From the NCBI GenBank assembly GCA_018340375.1, contig JAFFJZ010000001.1, positions 68,130,001-68,194,000 on the forward strand: a stretch of DNA of 64,000 nt, written 5' to 3'. Numbering within the stretch: position 1 is the first letter of the stretch; each line of letters begins with the position of its first letter. The DNA is from Gonatopus flavifemur (taxonomy: Eukaryota; Arthropoda; Insecta; Hymenoptera; Dryinidae). The notes under the pieces are model-generated. The model was given only the letters and a program-made list of their open reading frames with translations. It did not search any database and was not told the DNA's origin. This document shows positions 1 to 13,180 of this stretch, in pieces. The position numbers and the translations under genes are program-made.

Positions 1-1310
1 TCATTCATCTTCTCTTACACGGAAAAAAATAACGTTTTGAAAATTAATATATTTCTACTAAATTGGTAGGATGAGGAAAAATACGAACAATAAAAACAAA
101 TGATTTATCAGACAGTCTTTAGTATTAGCATGCGACCTTGCACATGATCAGGTACACATTTTTACTACACTGTCTAACAATATAACAATGCTATTTTACC
201 GCTAATGTCAAAATAACAAAGTCCATCGGAATAATTTCAGTTTTGTTTCATTTCTCCATCAACCCTTGGTCGCATTATTCGAATCAAATATTTAAATTCA
301 TCGATCGTGAGCATTGAAATAAAAAGAGAGAAAATAGAGCAAAAACCCTGAAAAACTACTTTCATCGTGCTGATCAATTTGAAGATATAGAGTATCATTT
401 ATTTATCCATCAAATTCAAACGCGCAGGTGAACTTTCTATCCGTGGATAGAAAGTTTGACAAATATTTAATTTTCCTCTACCCTCTATTCTACTCTTCGT
501 TCATCACACATAATGTCTCGGACACGGAAGGACGATTGCACGGAAAAAAGAACCCACAATGATATTGCTGAATTGACAATACAATTTTGTTATTTATCGG
601 CCCATCGTAAAAAATGACCGTTAACATTGCTGAATTTGTGTTTATATGTTAAAAAGATGAGTTTGTGTTGCTATAAAAACAACCAATCATTCTATATTCA
701 ACACTTTTTTTCCACGTAGAAATAAAGTATAAGATAAGAGACGAGAAGACGTACTTTCCATCACTGAGTCAGTCGGAACAGGAGAAATATAATTCGTGAA
801 GAATTCACTCGAATTGGAGTGAATAAAATATTGTAATTGTAGTGTTGCAATTTTGTACAAAATCAATATATCGAAGATGTACGCTCCCTCTTCCCTCCGC
901 TTTCTCGGTCATCTCTGTTATTTTTCTCTCTCCAGGTTCTATATATACAAATGTGAAGGTACCTATGTGTAATACGTACACACGGGTACACGGGTATACG
1001 AAGAACGACATAGGTTCACGCCTGTAGATACTTAACAGCGTGCGTGCGTGGGTGGTCGTTGTAAATTCATAAAGCTTTTGGAGTCTTCTATTTTACGATC
1101 TCGCTTAGAATTTATGCGTACGAAGGAAGTAAAATATCAAAAGTGCATGCGAATCTTTCTTCGTGTAATCCCATTTTCGTGAGATATTTTATATGATTTG
1201 TTCAAATGAAACGTCAATGATATAATTTGATAGTTATCAAATGTTATGAAATGTTGTAAGTGGATTTTCGTGAAGCATAGATAAGTATGTGTATGTGTAA
1301 TATAATATAC
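1..1310. other. Non-coding AT-rich stretch
   Basis: I see no exon here. ACACGGAAAAAA-type motifs occur at about 19-31 and 539-547, and a rough complement of the second (TTTTTTTCCACG) lies near 706-717, so about 539-717 may be a decayed palindromic element. The two short overlapping open frames near 805-1027 run on opposite strands and look like chance frames. Confidence 0.5.
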
Positions 1311-1700
1311 GTAGAAAATGTCGTGAAAGGAGAGAGAGAGTAAGAGAAGTGGAAGTACTCGCAACTCCAAGAGGTTTCTGAAATTGCAAACGACCGATGA
1401 GCAAGGGAAGCTGCCACTGCTTCTGCTGCTGCCGCTGCTGCTGCTTTTGCTGCAACGAGGTTCTTGGGATAGTTGCAAGGAAGTCTGCTTCTATCAAAAT
1501 GGGTTGTCAGCCGCAGCCTTTATCGTAGAGTTATCGGGTCTAGAAGAGACGATCGAACATGAAAGAAAGTAAGATAATCATAGAGAAAGAGAGAGAAGAT
1601 ATACACACACACACTCGCGCGCGCACGCACAAATTCGAGTCTTTGTCAAATGACAAAAAAAGATGGACGATGGAAGAAGCAGAGAGAGAGAGAGAGATGG
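1311..1700. repeat. Low-complexity island: GA, CTG and CA/CG microsatellites
   Basis: The island holds a short AG run (1329-1340), an imperfect CTG/CTT array (1411-1453), a CA run passing into a CG-rich run (about 1601-1630), and another AG run (about 1680-1696). The CTG array gives a Leu-rich reading on the + strand and a Gln-rich one on the - strand, but neither has convincing splice sites. It resembles the GAGA-rich islands elsewhere in the window, so a regulatory role is possible. Confidence 0.6.
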
Positions 1701-2029
1701 AACAAACGATATGGATGAAGACAACAAACGTGCACAAGTATTTGCTTTCCTTTGATTTCGATATTCTCATTCCGATATTTCCTGTAACGAATTACGAATA
1801 TGTTTGCATGAGGAGATTTACCTGAATCCATTTACAATGATCAACGGGAAATTTGACTGGATCTCTTCTCGCTTTGTGTCACACAAAATAGATGATAATT
1901 TGAATTCCGTTTGAAGGGGAAATTGACTCGATACCGTGGCTTCATCCATCCATGATATTGGAATTCGTGTTGTGATACTTGATTTGATATTTTTGTATCA
2001 GACCTTCTTCGCGTGTATAAACAATTATG
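1701..2029. other. Non-coding stretch
   Basis: No feature seen apart from ordinary AT-rich DNA before the palindromic element at 2030. Confidence 0.5.
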
Positions 2030-2254
2030 CACGGGGAAAATAATTTAGCCGCAGCAGCTGAATGGCTAGCATGGACACGGACAGCCATTAAATTAGCTCC
2101 TGCAGCTAAATTTGAGCTGTTACTGTGAAAAAATTTGCATTTGTAGCTAATTTATTTGCTGTAACAGCTGAATTTTGGCTGATAGAGTTGATTCAATGGC
2201 TGTCCATGTCCGTGCTAGCCATTTAGCTGCAGCAGCTAAATAATTTTTTTCGTG
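2030..2254. mobile_element. 225-bp palindromic miniature element (AGCTGCAGCAGCT word)
   Basis: The two ends are long inverted repeats of about 60 bp. The left arm begins CACGGGGAAAATAATTTAGC and the right arm ends with the near complement, finishing in CGTG. Both arms carry the block GGACACGGACAGCCATT or its close variant. The interior repeats variants of the self-complementary word AGCTGCAGCAGCT. There is no open frame, so it is a non-autonomous foldback or MITE-like element. I could not settle a target-site duplication: the flanks share CAATT, but not directly against the ends. Confidence 0.85.
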
Positions 2255-4311
2255 TGACAATTGTCGAAACAATGGAACGTCGTACAGTGTTTTTAGTCGA
2301 ACAACAATCTTCGATGTCGGAGCCACACATTTATAAAGAAGTTCCCACCCTGGATACGAATGAGAAATTTCAAAAGCAAGATTGTGAAGAATTCAAAAGC
2401 GTATTTACAGATAACCCCACCGTGGCAGAGTTATCTTAAGAGAAGATGAAGAACCAAGGAAGAGATTGTCTACTTTTCTGTTTTAGAATGGCGATGAAAG
2501 CTTTTACTGATCATTTGAAATATAAACACTGCAACGTACAACCAAGTTGATTAACTGAAGAATCCACGAATAGTTGACTTCCTCGTTTATTATGATCTTG
2601 CGGAGAAATGTTGATGAGAGTGTAATTAACCCTATGAGGATATTGCAATATTAAATAATCGTGGTTAAAATGCAAAATTCTTCTTCTCCTTGGTGGAAAA
2701 AAACGATTCGTGTGTATTTGTTTAACCGATGATGATGACAATTATCGACAAATTATCCTATTAAATCCTAATAGCGGGAGATAAAGCCTGGTGATTTTTA
2801 TTCAATGGGAAGTCAGTTTGCATACGTATTTGAAATAATTCTGATTGGAAATTGTGAAATTACCTTTCAATCCTTATATCCTTTTTTATTATATATCAAA
2901 GTCGAATTGTGATATTTTGAAAATTTTGTAATACTCTCATACCCCCTCTTGAATTTTTAATTTTCTTTTCTTTGGATTTGAAGCTTTTTTTCTTTAGCCG
3001 GAGCAGCTCTTTTTCAATTGTAATTATTTAACTGGGAAGAAAAAAATATACGTATTCAATGTATATAAAGTGAAGACTTTATTTTTGAAAGATGCTTATG
3101 AGATGTTTATTAGTATCAAGACAGGTGAAATAACAGAGATATGAAGTCGATAAACACTTAAGGTCACGTTACAAATCGTGCGGAAATGTTTGTATCGCGT
3201 ACAAGTGTAACCCACACATCGGAATACGTCCGTATACCCAGGGAAGGCTTGTGGCAACACCGCAAATGCTTGCTGCCAATCCTCCGGTTCTCTTACCACT
3301 TTTTCCATTTCTTTCTCTTTCTCTCCTATCATTCTATAAGCCACCACTGTTCCTTATTACAGGTTCATTTCACCACAAGATCATGGGGGATGGGCGCATC
3401 AAATTTTATAAAGCACTTGAAATATTCCAGTACTTTATCATGTTCCTATAAACGGATCACTCAGATGAAATGACTAGCACTTTATGGTTTAAAATTTTGC
3501 GTGATAATCTTTGTCAAATTTCCTTGGCACAACAGATTATTTATTATACGTACAACCAACATTATTTATTATACGTGCGTACTCGAAGCAATCATCGCAC
3601 GTGCATCGAAGGATTTCTTGTATAATTACTGTTGTTATTATTATTATTTTTTTTAATCCAAAATGCAAGATCCTCGTTGAGAACAGTTGTAATTGTCCAA
3701 ATATATTTAATGAAAATGGGAGGTGTGGCAGAGTGAGGTCTCAAGTGAAAAGTTTAAGCACCAGAAAATATTTGTATGATGAATAATTAGTGAACGCTTC
3801 AAATAAATTTTGTTATACTTTTTTTGTACTCTTCGAAAGTATATTACGCAAAGGATTGGAAAATTCAATGCGGTTGAATTTTGTTTTTTCTCGCACCAAT
3901 CGATATCACCAATCAATCACCGCAATTTTGAGATGAAATTTTCATTAAATTCGCTTGATCCTAACCTCAGGTTTCGTTTTCAGTCATATTGAAATAACGA
4001 GCGAACATAAAAGTCAAACTCACAATCCAAAGTAAAGAATTCATTAGTTTTCAGATGGATACGGTTGGATAGATGCATAGAGATATATTCATGAAACTTC
4101 GTCTTTCGGGTTTTAGTGAAGTACGATATAATGCATCACTTGATATTCTCTTCATCTCTCTTTTTCATATTCCCGTCCTCTTTTCACCATTCTCTGTCAG
4201 TTAAAGTCACATTCACACAGCACAAATCTCCGGCAAACGAGGATGAGAAGTTGCGGATGATTCTGCAGATGCAAATGCAGATGCGACAACTCTTGTTGCT
4301 CTTTTATTGCC
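2255..4311. other. Non-coding stretch
   Basis: No exon with paired splice signals was seen. The open frames of 60-95 codons lie in AT-rich DNA, overlap one another on both strands, and have no recognisable domain. A remnant of the GCAGCT word occurs near 2997-3010. Confidence 0.45.
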
Positions 4312-4347
4312 TATATATATGTATATACATATATATATATATATATG
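4312..4347. repeat. TA microsatellite
   Basis: Imperfect (TA)n run interrupted by G and C. Confidence 0.9.
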
Positions 4348-4761
4348 TCTACATGTTTTTTATGAGAGTGACTCGTGCGATGCGATGCATAATGTTTTAA
4401 TTGGATCCAGCTATTTAAATCAAAATGGTGATGATAAATATATACGCACACGTTTATACACGTGACATGGAAAAAGAGGGAGGTTTGTGTGTTTGAAGTA
4501 AAAGAGGGGTAATGTGTTTTTCTTTTCTCTATAGTAGAAAGCAAAGAATTTATTTAATTTCCTGGTTGATTTTCAACTTTTGAGCTCGGTAACACAGTGT
4601 CAATGATGATCAGAACTTTTCCACATTCTAGGGAAAACATTTTCCCCTCTTTTACTTGGTTCATTTGAACTCTATCAAATAACGTTGTTGTACGTGTCAC
4701 GCGAGAAATAAAGTTACGCGTTATTTGTATTCCAGATAATTTAAATGTAATTTAATGCATA

Positions 4762-4792
4762 TTTTTGTTCTTTTTGTTTCAGGTATGTATGG
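4762..4792 (+). promoter_or_regulatory. Candidate recursive (zero-length exon) splice site
   Basis: The sequence GTTCTTTTTGTTTCAG is followed directly by GTATGT. A strong 3' splice site therefore sits immediately against a 5' splice site, with the junction between 4782 and 4783. This is the signature of recursive splice sites known in very long insect introns, where the upstream exon is joined at the CAG and the regenerated donor is used in the next step. It is on the same strand as the exon at 42328. It could also be an ordinary acceptor whose exon happens to begin GTATGT, or chance. Confidence 0.5.
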
Positions 4793-7035
4793 CTTGAGAA
4801 CATTAACTCCTGTGACCACAGAAAACATCCGTAAGCTTACACTTGATTGATTATTATATTGAATATAAAATGATCCGTCGAACCTGTAGAATGATGTTAC
4901 GTTGGACTCTTTTAGTATTCCCTAGCTTTTCACGTTCAGAACGAAGACAAGAAATTGTACCATTATCATCGGTTTATAAGAGAATTCAAGAAAAACGGCG
5001 TTACATGTGCAGCCACAATTTTTTGCCATACGTTTTCAAGTGTGGTTATACGAAGAAACGATGTTAAGGGATAACCATTTTTCGGTTAATGACGTGATAA
5101 GTGTATCAATGGAACGTAAAAGATGTCGGAATACAAAAACAGAATTCATATACCAATTGGTATTTCAAGAATATTCAATTTCATTGTCGGTTTCCGGTAC
5201 GTGTTGTTTGGTTGTTTTTTGTTTTCGTGTATAAAAATATATGTGAGATGCAATATCGATGAGATAACGGACAGCTCAATTTCATCAAACATCTTTTTTT
5301 CTATCACCGAGTGGTGGTTTACTGTCATTACGGATAATCGAATTTATTGCCGGTAATCAAGGATAATGAATTGATATTGAAGGATTGACGTTCCCCGGGT
5401 ACTCGAAATAATTAGGTATTCAGTGTGAATAATGTGACCGAGTTACCACAGGGATGTTATGCTAATATGCATCGCATGCACATTGATTTCTCTAACTCTA
5501 TGAATTGACGCGCTCTCAAATTTTCCAACCGCGCGCCTCTTCTCGTTTAGCTGTTTAGAAACGTTCCAACAAGCCGACGACGTCACTCTACAAATATTTC
5601 TTTGACGGTCCCGTCTTCTCTTGCCATTGTGTATTCGTTGTTCCTTGTATCACATTGTTCTCTCCGCAATGGTATGTTACTTTTTTCAGGTATACAGAAA
5701 TCCTTACCGATCAGGATTCTTTTCGATGATTCGGAAACGAGGAAAACAAGATGTTTGTCGGTGGTTATTACGCATTTTTTCCTCCAATAGCGTGTATGAC
5801 GTGAAAAACACGTTCAATTCAAACATATAATTTCATATACGAGTGTATTCAATTCAATTGATTTTTACACGACGAGTCATTGATGTTTATTCCTCGGTGG
5901 AAGGAAAGGTGAAGAAGAGTAAAATTCAATAGGACAACGTCACAAATTTCCCTCGAATGGAACAAGCGCAACAGTTTGGCTGTAAGAAGTTATGGTTCGA
6001 GTTGGGGTCCCTTTTATAATTCCTCCTCTACTTGTGTGAGAAACAAAACACAAGAACAAAACAAAGTTGGATGCGCACGGAAAATACGATGAAAAATATT
6101 CATGTGTCATGATTTTGTGTAAATTCTGCATTTATTTCATCCATTTCATTTCATATTTACATTCCAAGTTCCTCCCCTCTGAAATCATTTATCTAACCAT
6201 TCAATAGTCGTGGATTTATTTGTGTGTTATTCATTTTTGTCATCCATGAACGATAAATAAACTTTTAATCACCTCCATCATTAGGAGACTGTAGTTTTGT
6301 AATTTTCCCCTCAATTTTCAATACATTTTGATCAAAGGATTTGGAAAATTAACAATCTGCTTTGATATTTAATTTGGTGTTGTTTTTTTCATTATTTGTA
6401 TGATGCATTTTTTCTTCATTTCTCTCATCAAACCCTTTCTTGTGATTAGAAGTCGATTTCTCATCGATAATCGTGCGCATCGGTAGTTGAATCTCCAGTA
6501 AACTCTGGCACGTTGTATTATTGATTTTATTAAGGATTTTCTCGCAACGCATTTCATCGCTACGCTCCTCTCTTTGTATTCCGGGTTTTGTCGAACAATT
6601 ACGATGCTAAATTCTGAAGGGTCGTTGGAGCGCGTTGTACAGCCCTGTTCAAAAGTCATCAACCCTTAAAGGGTCTCGGAAACTCTCCAGTTTAGTCGCC
6701 ACATGGTTATTGCTCTCTTTCTTCCTCTCTTTATTTCTTCGCCCACCCCTGTCTCTTGTTGCAGTTCTCGGATGACGTCATGGTGAACGCTATTCAATAG
6801 AGTGACTCTTTACGGTGTTTATTCATCCGCAATCGATACATCGTGTTACAACACAACAAAACGTTACACGATCCTGCTTGTTATTTGATTGACAATTTGT
6901 ACACATATGCGGAGGAGTTTGTCGAATTCATTCAAAAATTATATTGTAGTGATAAGTTTGATCATACATCTTTCTTGCTTTGATTTCGTTATTATTGCAT
7001 TTTAATGAAAATCCAACGAAGAACGGATGAAAAGT
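4793..7035. other. Non-coding stretch
   Basis: No supported exon. A weaker CAG/GTATAC juxtaposition preceded by TTACTTTTTT lies at about 5677-5694, but its donor half is poor. Confidence 0.45.
6771..6782. promoter_or_regulatory. Perfect palindromic CRE/ATF site
   Basis: TGACGTCA occurs at 6773-6780 within GGATGACGTCATGG. This is the full CREB/ATF consensus. An 8-mer is expected about once in 65 kb by chance, so function is uncertain. Confidence 0.3.
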
Positions 7036-7326
7036 ACACGGAAAGAAGAAGAAGAAGAATTGTAAATTCATCTACATGGCGTGACAACGGTCAGCTTCGA
7101 GGTTTGAGATTGTGAATTTTACAAGTTCATTGTCTTCCTTACGGTTTATTTTACCCCGAAAGTCAAGTGAGGGAGAAAAATTGCAGTTTACAAACTTGAA
7201 TTCAAAAGTTCTAGTAATCTTATGAACAACATCACACCATATTTTGTGAAATTTTTGATTTAAAGGTCCGAAGCGCTTCGGTTGTGCCCTACGCAGTCAA
7301 TTTTTGCAATTCAATTCTTTCCGTGT
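7036..7326. mobile_element. Decayed element with ACACGGAAAGAA inverted ends
   Basis: The left end reads ACACGGAAAGAAGAAG and leads into GAATTG. The right end reads CAATTCTTTCCGTGT, which is its complement. The inverted ends are about 15-20 bp and span 291 bp with no coding capacity. The left end has an expanded GAA run. The terminus is shared with the palindromic islands at 2030 and 40087. Confidence 0.65.
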
Positions 7327-8294
7327 GTAGTAGATACATGAATAAATAAATAAATAAATTCAAGGGTCAGAAAAACTGGCTCTAAATAACTGCGAGCCAT
7401 CCATACATCATGTTTCAGGGAATGTAAGAATGCGCACACAACACGCACGACTATATAACAGGGCGGAGAAATAAAATAAAAACAACGAGAAAGTGGTTTT
7501 CATTTGCACCGATGAAATAGAGAGAAAGGGAGAGAGCAAGAGAGAGGAGAACAGCAATGGAAAACATGTCAGCCACTTCTCTGCTAGTTAAAGGAAAATA
7601 AAATGAATGAAAAGATGTGTACATGCGTTCGGACACTACGCAGTGTTCTTTATTTATTGTACGAAATGGATGCGCGTGCTCGATTTCCTGGGATCAAAAA
7701 GAAAAAATTGTACATGCCTGGATGGACTCGGTTTCGATTTTAATTAAACGTCTTTGTGAGGACAGAGAACGTTTCTTGTTTCATCGTTTTGTGCATGGAA
7801 CGAGGGAGGTGAAGAAAAACTTACGTTCTTTGATGAATAGAGGAGTGGGTTGTTATTGGATGAAAATCATTGTCAATGGTACCTGAGTTTGTAATGATTA
7901 ACCTATATTCTCGTTTCTTTGTGCACTCAAGATTTTAGATGTTTTCTGTCCATTTTTCATATTGAGGTGGATGATGGGATGAGATTTGAATAAAGGAGTC
8001 AAAAGGGATACTTGGGTTTTTGACCGATTGCTAAATTTCTACTGTTCCTAATCAACGATTTCGAAGAACATTTCCATTTCTTATCAATTCTCATTTGACG
8101 TAGGGGATGAATTATCTTGAGTAAATATATTCAATAGTCCTAGAAATAGAACGAAATTGGATAGGGGTTATGGTAATTACAGTAAATTATACTCTAGAAT
8201 TCAGGATCCCTGTTCAAAATTCCATTCCTAATCGTTTGGTAAATATAGCAAGCAATTTTTGTGTGTGTCGAAGTTGTAATCATCTCTTCGTTGA
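7327..8294. other. Non-coding stretch
   Basis: Nothing recognisable apart from short GA runs near 7515-7550. Confidence 0.45.
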
Positions 8295-8650
8295 GGAGAC
8301 ACAGCAAATCGAGGTAATATATATCTACACAATAGCAAACAATTTTCTGCTGGCCCGGCTAAAAAAATCGCTGTCAATCTGCTCTGATGAATTAGCAAAA
8401 ATCTTGCTGTTTTAGCGAAATATTTGGTAATCCAGCAAATTTTTTAACAGTCTGTATATTTACAGTGCTGAATCGCTGAATCAGCAAGGGGTTACTGAAG
8501 GAGCAAGATTTTTGCGGTGATATCAACCTTTTTGCTAATGCAGCGAAAGGATTTGTCATTTTTCTCTCAGTGTAGCTAACAAGATTGCTCCAGCGAAACG
8601 TACCCAGTAAAAATCACATTCCGCTGTCACAACAAATTTTCTTTTCTTCA
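8295..8650. mobile_element. Degenerate CAGCAAA-word element, related to 40087-40377
   Basis: The block CAGCAAATCGAGGTAATATA near the left side matches the left side of the element at 40087 (CAGCAGATCGAGGTATTATA), and the right side near 8620-8640 (CCGCTGTCACAACAAATTTT) matches that element's right end. Between them, variants of CAGCAAA/TTTGCTG recur in both orientations. No target duplication or coding frame was found. An internal TTTTTCTCTCAGTGT near 8558-8573 resembles another element end, so two insertions may be fused. Confidence 0.65.
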
Positions 8651-9288
8651 TGCTTTGGTTCTTCATTGAGCAGATTTGTTGTAACGGAATTTACAATGAG
8701 ACTATTGAATCTGTGCTCTGAAAAGTGGAAAACTAAAAATTTGTCGGAATGATACAATGGAAACATTTGATTTTTCTCAAATTGCAGAAATTTGTATCTA
8801 AATGAATTTTCCAAACGCACTTGTTTCTAACGATACAGGTCATTCTATATTCTAATTATAAGAAATTGCAGGGGCTATTACAACATTCGAATTGAAGTAT
8901 ACTTTTTTCTCTCAAGAAAGAAGATAAATTACATGAATTTGTATGAAGAATGGCATAAAAAATTATATATCAAGTAAAGAGAAAGTCACGTATGTATACC
9001 GAACAGCATTAGACGAAACTACTTCATATCGTATAACAACCTTAGTACGAGTTATAAAAATTCGATATTTCACAACGTAACTTCTTACATGCTTGTATTT
9101 TGTCAAGTAAATAAAATCAAAGAATCAAAGCACAATTCCTTCTTTGATAAAACTTGTCTATCACAAAGTAACAAAATTGTACGTCTTCGAGTGAACGAAC
9201 ACACCACAAAGCAACTTCAAGTACGTCTTTTTGTACTTTCATCACAGTCTCTCCTTCTTGCTCCAAGACTTTCACAATTTATACTTCT

Positions 9289-9320
<32 letters not shown>

Positions 9321-12300
9321 TGTTTGCTTATGTATATAAAATGATTCGAAATAAGTACAAGGTTAAAAAACATTGACGTTTTCTCACGATTCTAACTGAA
9401 TTCGTGTTTCAAAGAAATCTTAAATGCGTATATTTCGTAAAATGATTTTCAAACCCCGGTCAATTGATTTATAGACGAGTAAAATGTCGATTTCTCGATA
9501 CAAGCGATACAATGAGACTTGATCGTTTTACACTCCGATCGAGTAACAATAAGATAAACGATGTGGCAGTCGTCTGTTCCCATTAATAAAACTTGGTGAT
9601 GTTTCTTTTTTCTCTACCTCTCTTCCTGCGTTATTTGTCTCCATTCGACGTGAAATTGCTTAACTCTAAGAGGTGCGAACAGGTGAGGATAAAAAGATTA
9701 TTCAATTTTTATTCCTTCTGTCTTCTCTACTGCGTTTGTTCTCTTTTTTTTTTCTTCTTCTTCTTCTTCGATCTCTCTTCATTTGATTTTTTTATCAAAA
9801 TTCTTTGATATCGCCGTGTTTTTGCGGAGAAGATGAGAAGAGAAAAAGTTAAGAGGAAGAGTGATTCGTTTTATTTCGTTGGACAAAAGAGAAGATCCAA
9901 GGGAGGAGCTCCTTTATAGCGAGAGGGAATTTATTGTTTAATGTATGAGGGATAAATCTCATCTAATTGATAAAAGAATATTACACGGTGAATTGTAGTG
10001 CATAAAATTCAGATGAAATTCCTTTTTTCTCCTGCTTCTGGTACTTCATTATGCAAGGTATCATCATTGGAGAAACGTATAGACTGTTATATAATACTTG
10101 CATTAGATAATTCTCTGGAGCTCGTGTAAACGGATTTGAATGGAACATAGATTCTCAAAGGAAAGTTGCGATTCGAAATCACGGAGATTGTGTATCACAA
10201 ACAAATTTTGGAAATTATTTTTATCGTGAGGGATATATCATTGTACTCTCTAGATTTGAAGGATTCAAATTTCACTCTGTTCAGACTCGGAGAGTGGTCC
10301 TGAAATTTGAAACTGAAATTACAAAATGCAAATTTCAATTAATGAATCCGGAATGGCGGAGATAGAAACGTCAATGTGTAGGCAATCCAATTTTGAGGTT
10401 GAATAAATGACGTTTGAATTGATGAGTTCAGTGTGGAGAGGAACAGAAGGTTTTTATTCACTTCACACTCACGGAGTGTGATGGATTTTTTTGAGTCATT
10501 GTATTGAAAATTTCAATTACAAAGTAATGGGAATAAAAGTTGAAAAAGTGTATTTGAAATTTAGTAATACGAGTTTGAAATAGTCTTCTAATTAATTTCT
10601 AATCATCTTTAAAGTCATCATCAATGTATACTTGAGGACTACCATCGTCGTAAGTTAACGCGGATATTATCTCCACTCAACAAGGTGACATACTTTCCTT
10701 CCGCAATCAATATCCATTTGAACATCGACGACGTCATTTTTCATGTTGAAGTTGAGTTTCAAGCCCGTGATTCAATCCGGATATTAATCTTCATTTAGTC
10801 AATTTGATCCCCAAATATTTATGACAACGTCGTGCTTTCATGGAATTTTTCCTCATTATGTATTGATACAATTTTAACTCAATCCCCTTGTTTTAATATT
10901 ACACATTTTTAATATGAATAATTAACACAACTTTCAATTAGATCGTTTGGAACATGTAGATGTCCCAATTTTCTACTGTATACCTTTTTCAATACTTCAT
11001 TAGAATTTACATCGAGTGAGAATTATTTATCCTTTATTCATAGAAAATACACAATTATTGAGAAACGAGGCACGATTTGAATGAATTTGTATGACGATTG
11101 TTTTAATAAGTCCTAGAATTATAACCGTTATCGTCGTGCTATATCAACACTGTTAATACTGAGAAATTCTGTTCTCGAGTATCCACTTTATGTTAGGTAT
11201 AATCATATTTTTTATTCTTTACTTGGAATAGAATTGTTTGCCCTTGTTCGTATAAGGAAAAAAATGTATAGTGAAATGATGGTTGTAAGGAAAAATTGCG
11301 GTGAGGGGAAAATGTTGCATAACATTTGCATCCACCCTAGGAATTTATAGTGATAGGGCAGCACTTCATAAGAAGGGTTACACTGAGAAAATACGTAACA
11401 AAATCATCATTGTACAGCAATTGTTTTCAAAGAGTATTATGAAAGCCGGTAATTTTGATCTCTTCTTGTAAATCCGTGTGGAAATAAGGTATTCCATAGT
11501 TTAATACAACCTGTATACAACCGAATGGAACCTCAGACATCTTTTTCATAAGAGGTACACCTTACTTCCAGTATTTTGATCAGAACTTGGAATGATTTCT
11601 CAAAGAAAACGATCCTGAGAAGAATTAGAGTTGATAAATAATTTATAAATTAGATGTCGCTGGATTTCATGAATGATGAAGAGTTCCACAAGAAAGGAGA
11701 GGGGCAACGAATTTTGAGGTCAAGAATGCTTCAAAATTGCCCATGAGTTTTTCTTTTGCCGTAGGAAAAGCAATTGATTTTTTTATCATTTTGATAGTCG
11801 GAAGATTTTTGATTGCAAAGACGTGAAACAAAAAACAGGAAACATTGTTTTTTTCTTCCCTTTCAACAGAAACGATACGCTACATCAGGAAGAGGGAATA
11901 TTTTTATCATTTCCAAAAGTGCAAGTATGCATAACTTGTATTATCAAATTTATGTTGAAGAAATCCTATCTCTCCTTGTGGCGAGATTTAAAAAACTTTT
12001 TTCGTCTATTCATAATTTCTACATCCAGTTGCATGAGAAACATTTATGAAAGAGATTGGTTTTTTTTCTTTCATTATATAAAAACAAAGCGTTTCCAATA
12101 CGAATACTTATTGAGAGAGAAAAAACTCATCGGTTTGAAAAAACTAATACACATCGATGTCATTCTTTGGATATGTGGAAATATTCTGGATTCGAAATGA
12201 TAGACGCATATCGTAGCTGCAAGGACACGATATGGGACAACGCAGCATTTCACTTGTACTCCCGCTACACGTGAACAAATTCATGTTCTAAACTCTCGTT

Positions 12301-12600
12301 TCAACATATTATTCGAACGTGAAAAATCAATGGAATCTCATTTATATCAATGCGAATACGAAATAATGGGAACGATATTTCATACCGTGTTAAGGATAAT
12401 CAAACAAATCATTCCTCAACGTACGCGGGATGTTCATTGAACTCTCGTTGGTTGTCTTCTTGAAATTTAATCGAAATCCAATGGTCTGGCATAGTGTTAT
12501 ACGCCGGCGGAGGATCGATATGGACATGTCTATCAATCATATTTGCCAAATCGGCTGTGTACGGTGTGTATATTGAGAAATTCCAATACCTCGTTCAATC
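8651..12600. other. Non-coding stretch, longest featureless block in the first 20 kb
   Basis: I find no convincing exon. It contains a TA microsatellite (9289-9321) and a TTC run after poly-T (about 9744-9769). The overlapping frames of 60-125 codons at 11813-12274 sit on one strand in shifted frames but have AT-driven composition (runs of Phe, Lys, Leu) and no domain I recognise. The segment 10610-10830 has several short conserved-looking words (GACGACGTCATTTTT near 10729) but no structure I can name. Confidence 0.4.
9289..9321. repeat. TA microsatellite
   Basis: Imperfect (TA)n with a single TG interruption. Confidence 0.9.
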
Positions 12601-13180
12601 TGTCATCAACACAATCGAAGCATCCTATACACATAACAGGGAATTGCAATGAAGGGAAAAAAAGGAGAAAGAGAGAGAGAGAGAGAGAGAGAGTGAAAGA
12701 GAAGCAACAGCGGCAGTGGTATCAGTAGGAGGTGGGGGAGGAAGAGGAGGAGGGAGAGTATTGTGACAGTATGGTTGGACCACGACCTACGATACTGCTT
12801 TTCGCGTTGCCTGATTCGCACAAGTTAAAGGAGAGAGAAAGAGAAAAAGCAAAAAGCAAAAGGGAAAAGAAGAAGAAAAAGAAATAGCAGAAGAAGGAGC
12901 GGAAGAAGATTCGAAGACTGTTATTTGTTGATAGATAAAGAGAATGGAAAAAGAGGATGAAACCGTGCAAGTCTTCCTTGTATCCCTATCTATTCCAGCT
13001 AGTTTTCCCATCATTTTTCCTCCTGCTTCTATTTCATTCGACTTTGCGTCTTTCTCCATCTCGATCCTTTCGTCTTTCTCAACCGTCGAGACGCCGTCGT
13101 ACTGAAAATTGCCGTCAGAGCGTCGCCACAGCAGAGACCCAAGATGGCCTCCAACTCTAACTTATACATTAAACGACAAT
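12600..13180. promoter_or_regulatory. GAGA-rich island with a Pho/YY1-like core
   Basis: A GA run lies at 12670-12692. It is followed by about 250 bp of nearly pure purine-rich + strand sequence, then a switch near 12965 to pyrimidine-rich sequence, and then a GC-richer segment ending in CAAGATGGCCTCC (near 13139-13152). AAGATGGC is the Pho/YY1 core and is often found just downstream of transcription starts. The open frames here (Ser/Phe/Leu- or Arg/Lys-rich) are low-complexity artefacts. I infer a promoter or GAGA/Pho regulatory element; no TATA box or initiator decides it. Confidence 0.35.

Noticed and set aside
3096..3473. Overlapping + and - frames near 3.1-3.5 kb
   Set aside because: A GC-raised word or two made them look coding, but both strands are equally open and no splice pair was found.
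8295..8650. CRISPR-like regular repeat array
   Set aside because: Repeats are degenerate, in both orientations and irregularly spaced, and the DNA is eukaryotic.
11813..12274. Cluster of three overlapping + frames up to 125 codons
   Set aside because: They occupy two frames with the same AT-rich composition, and none has a domain. It looks like a stop-poor stretch, not a gene.
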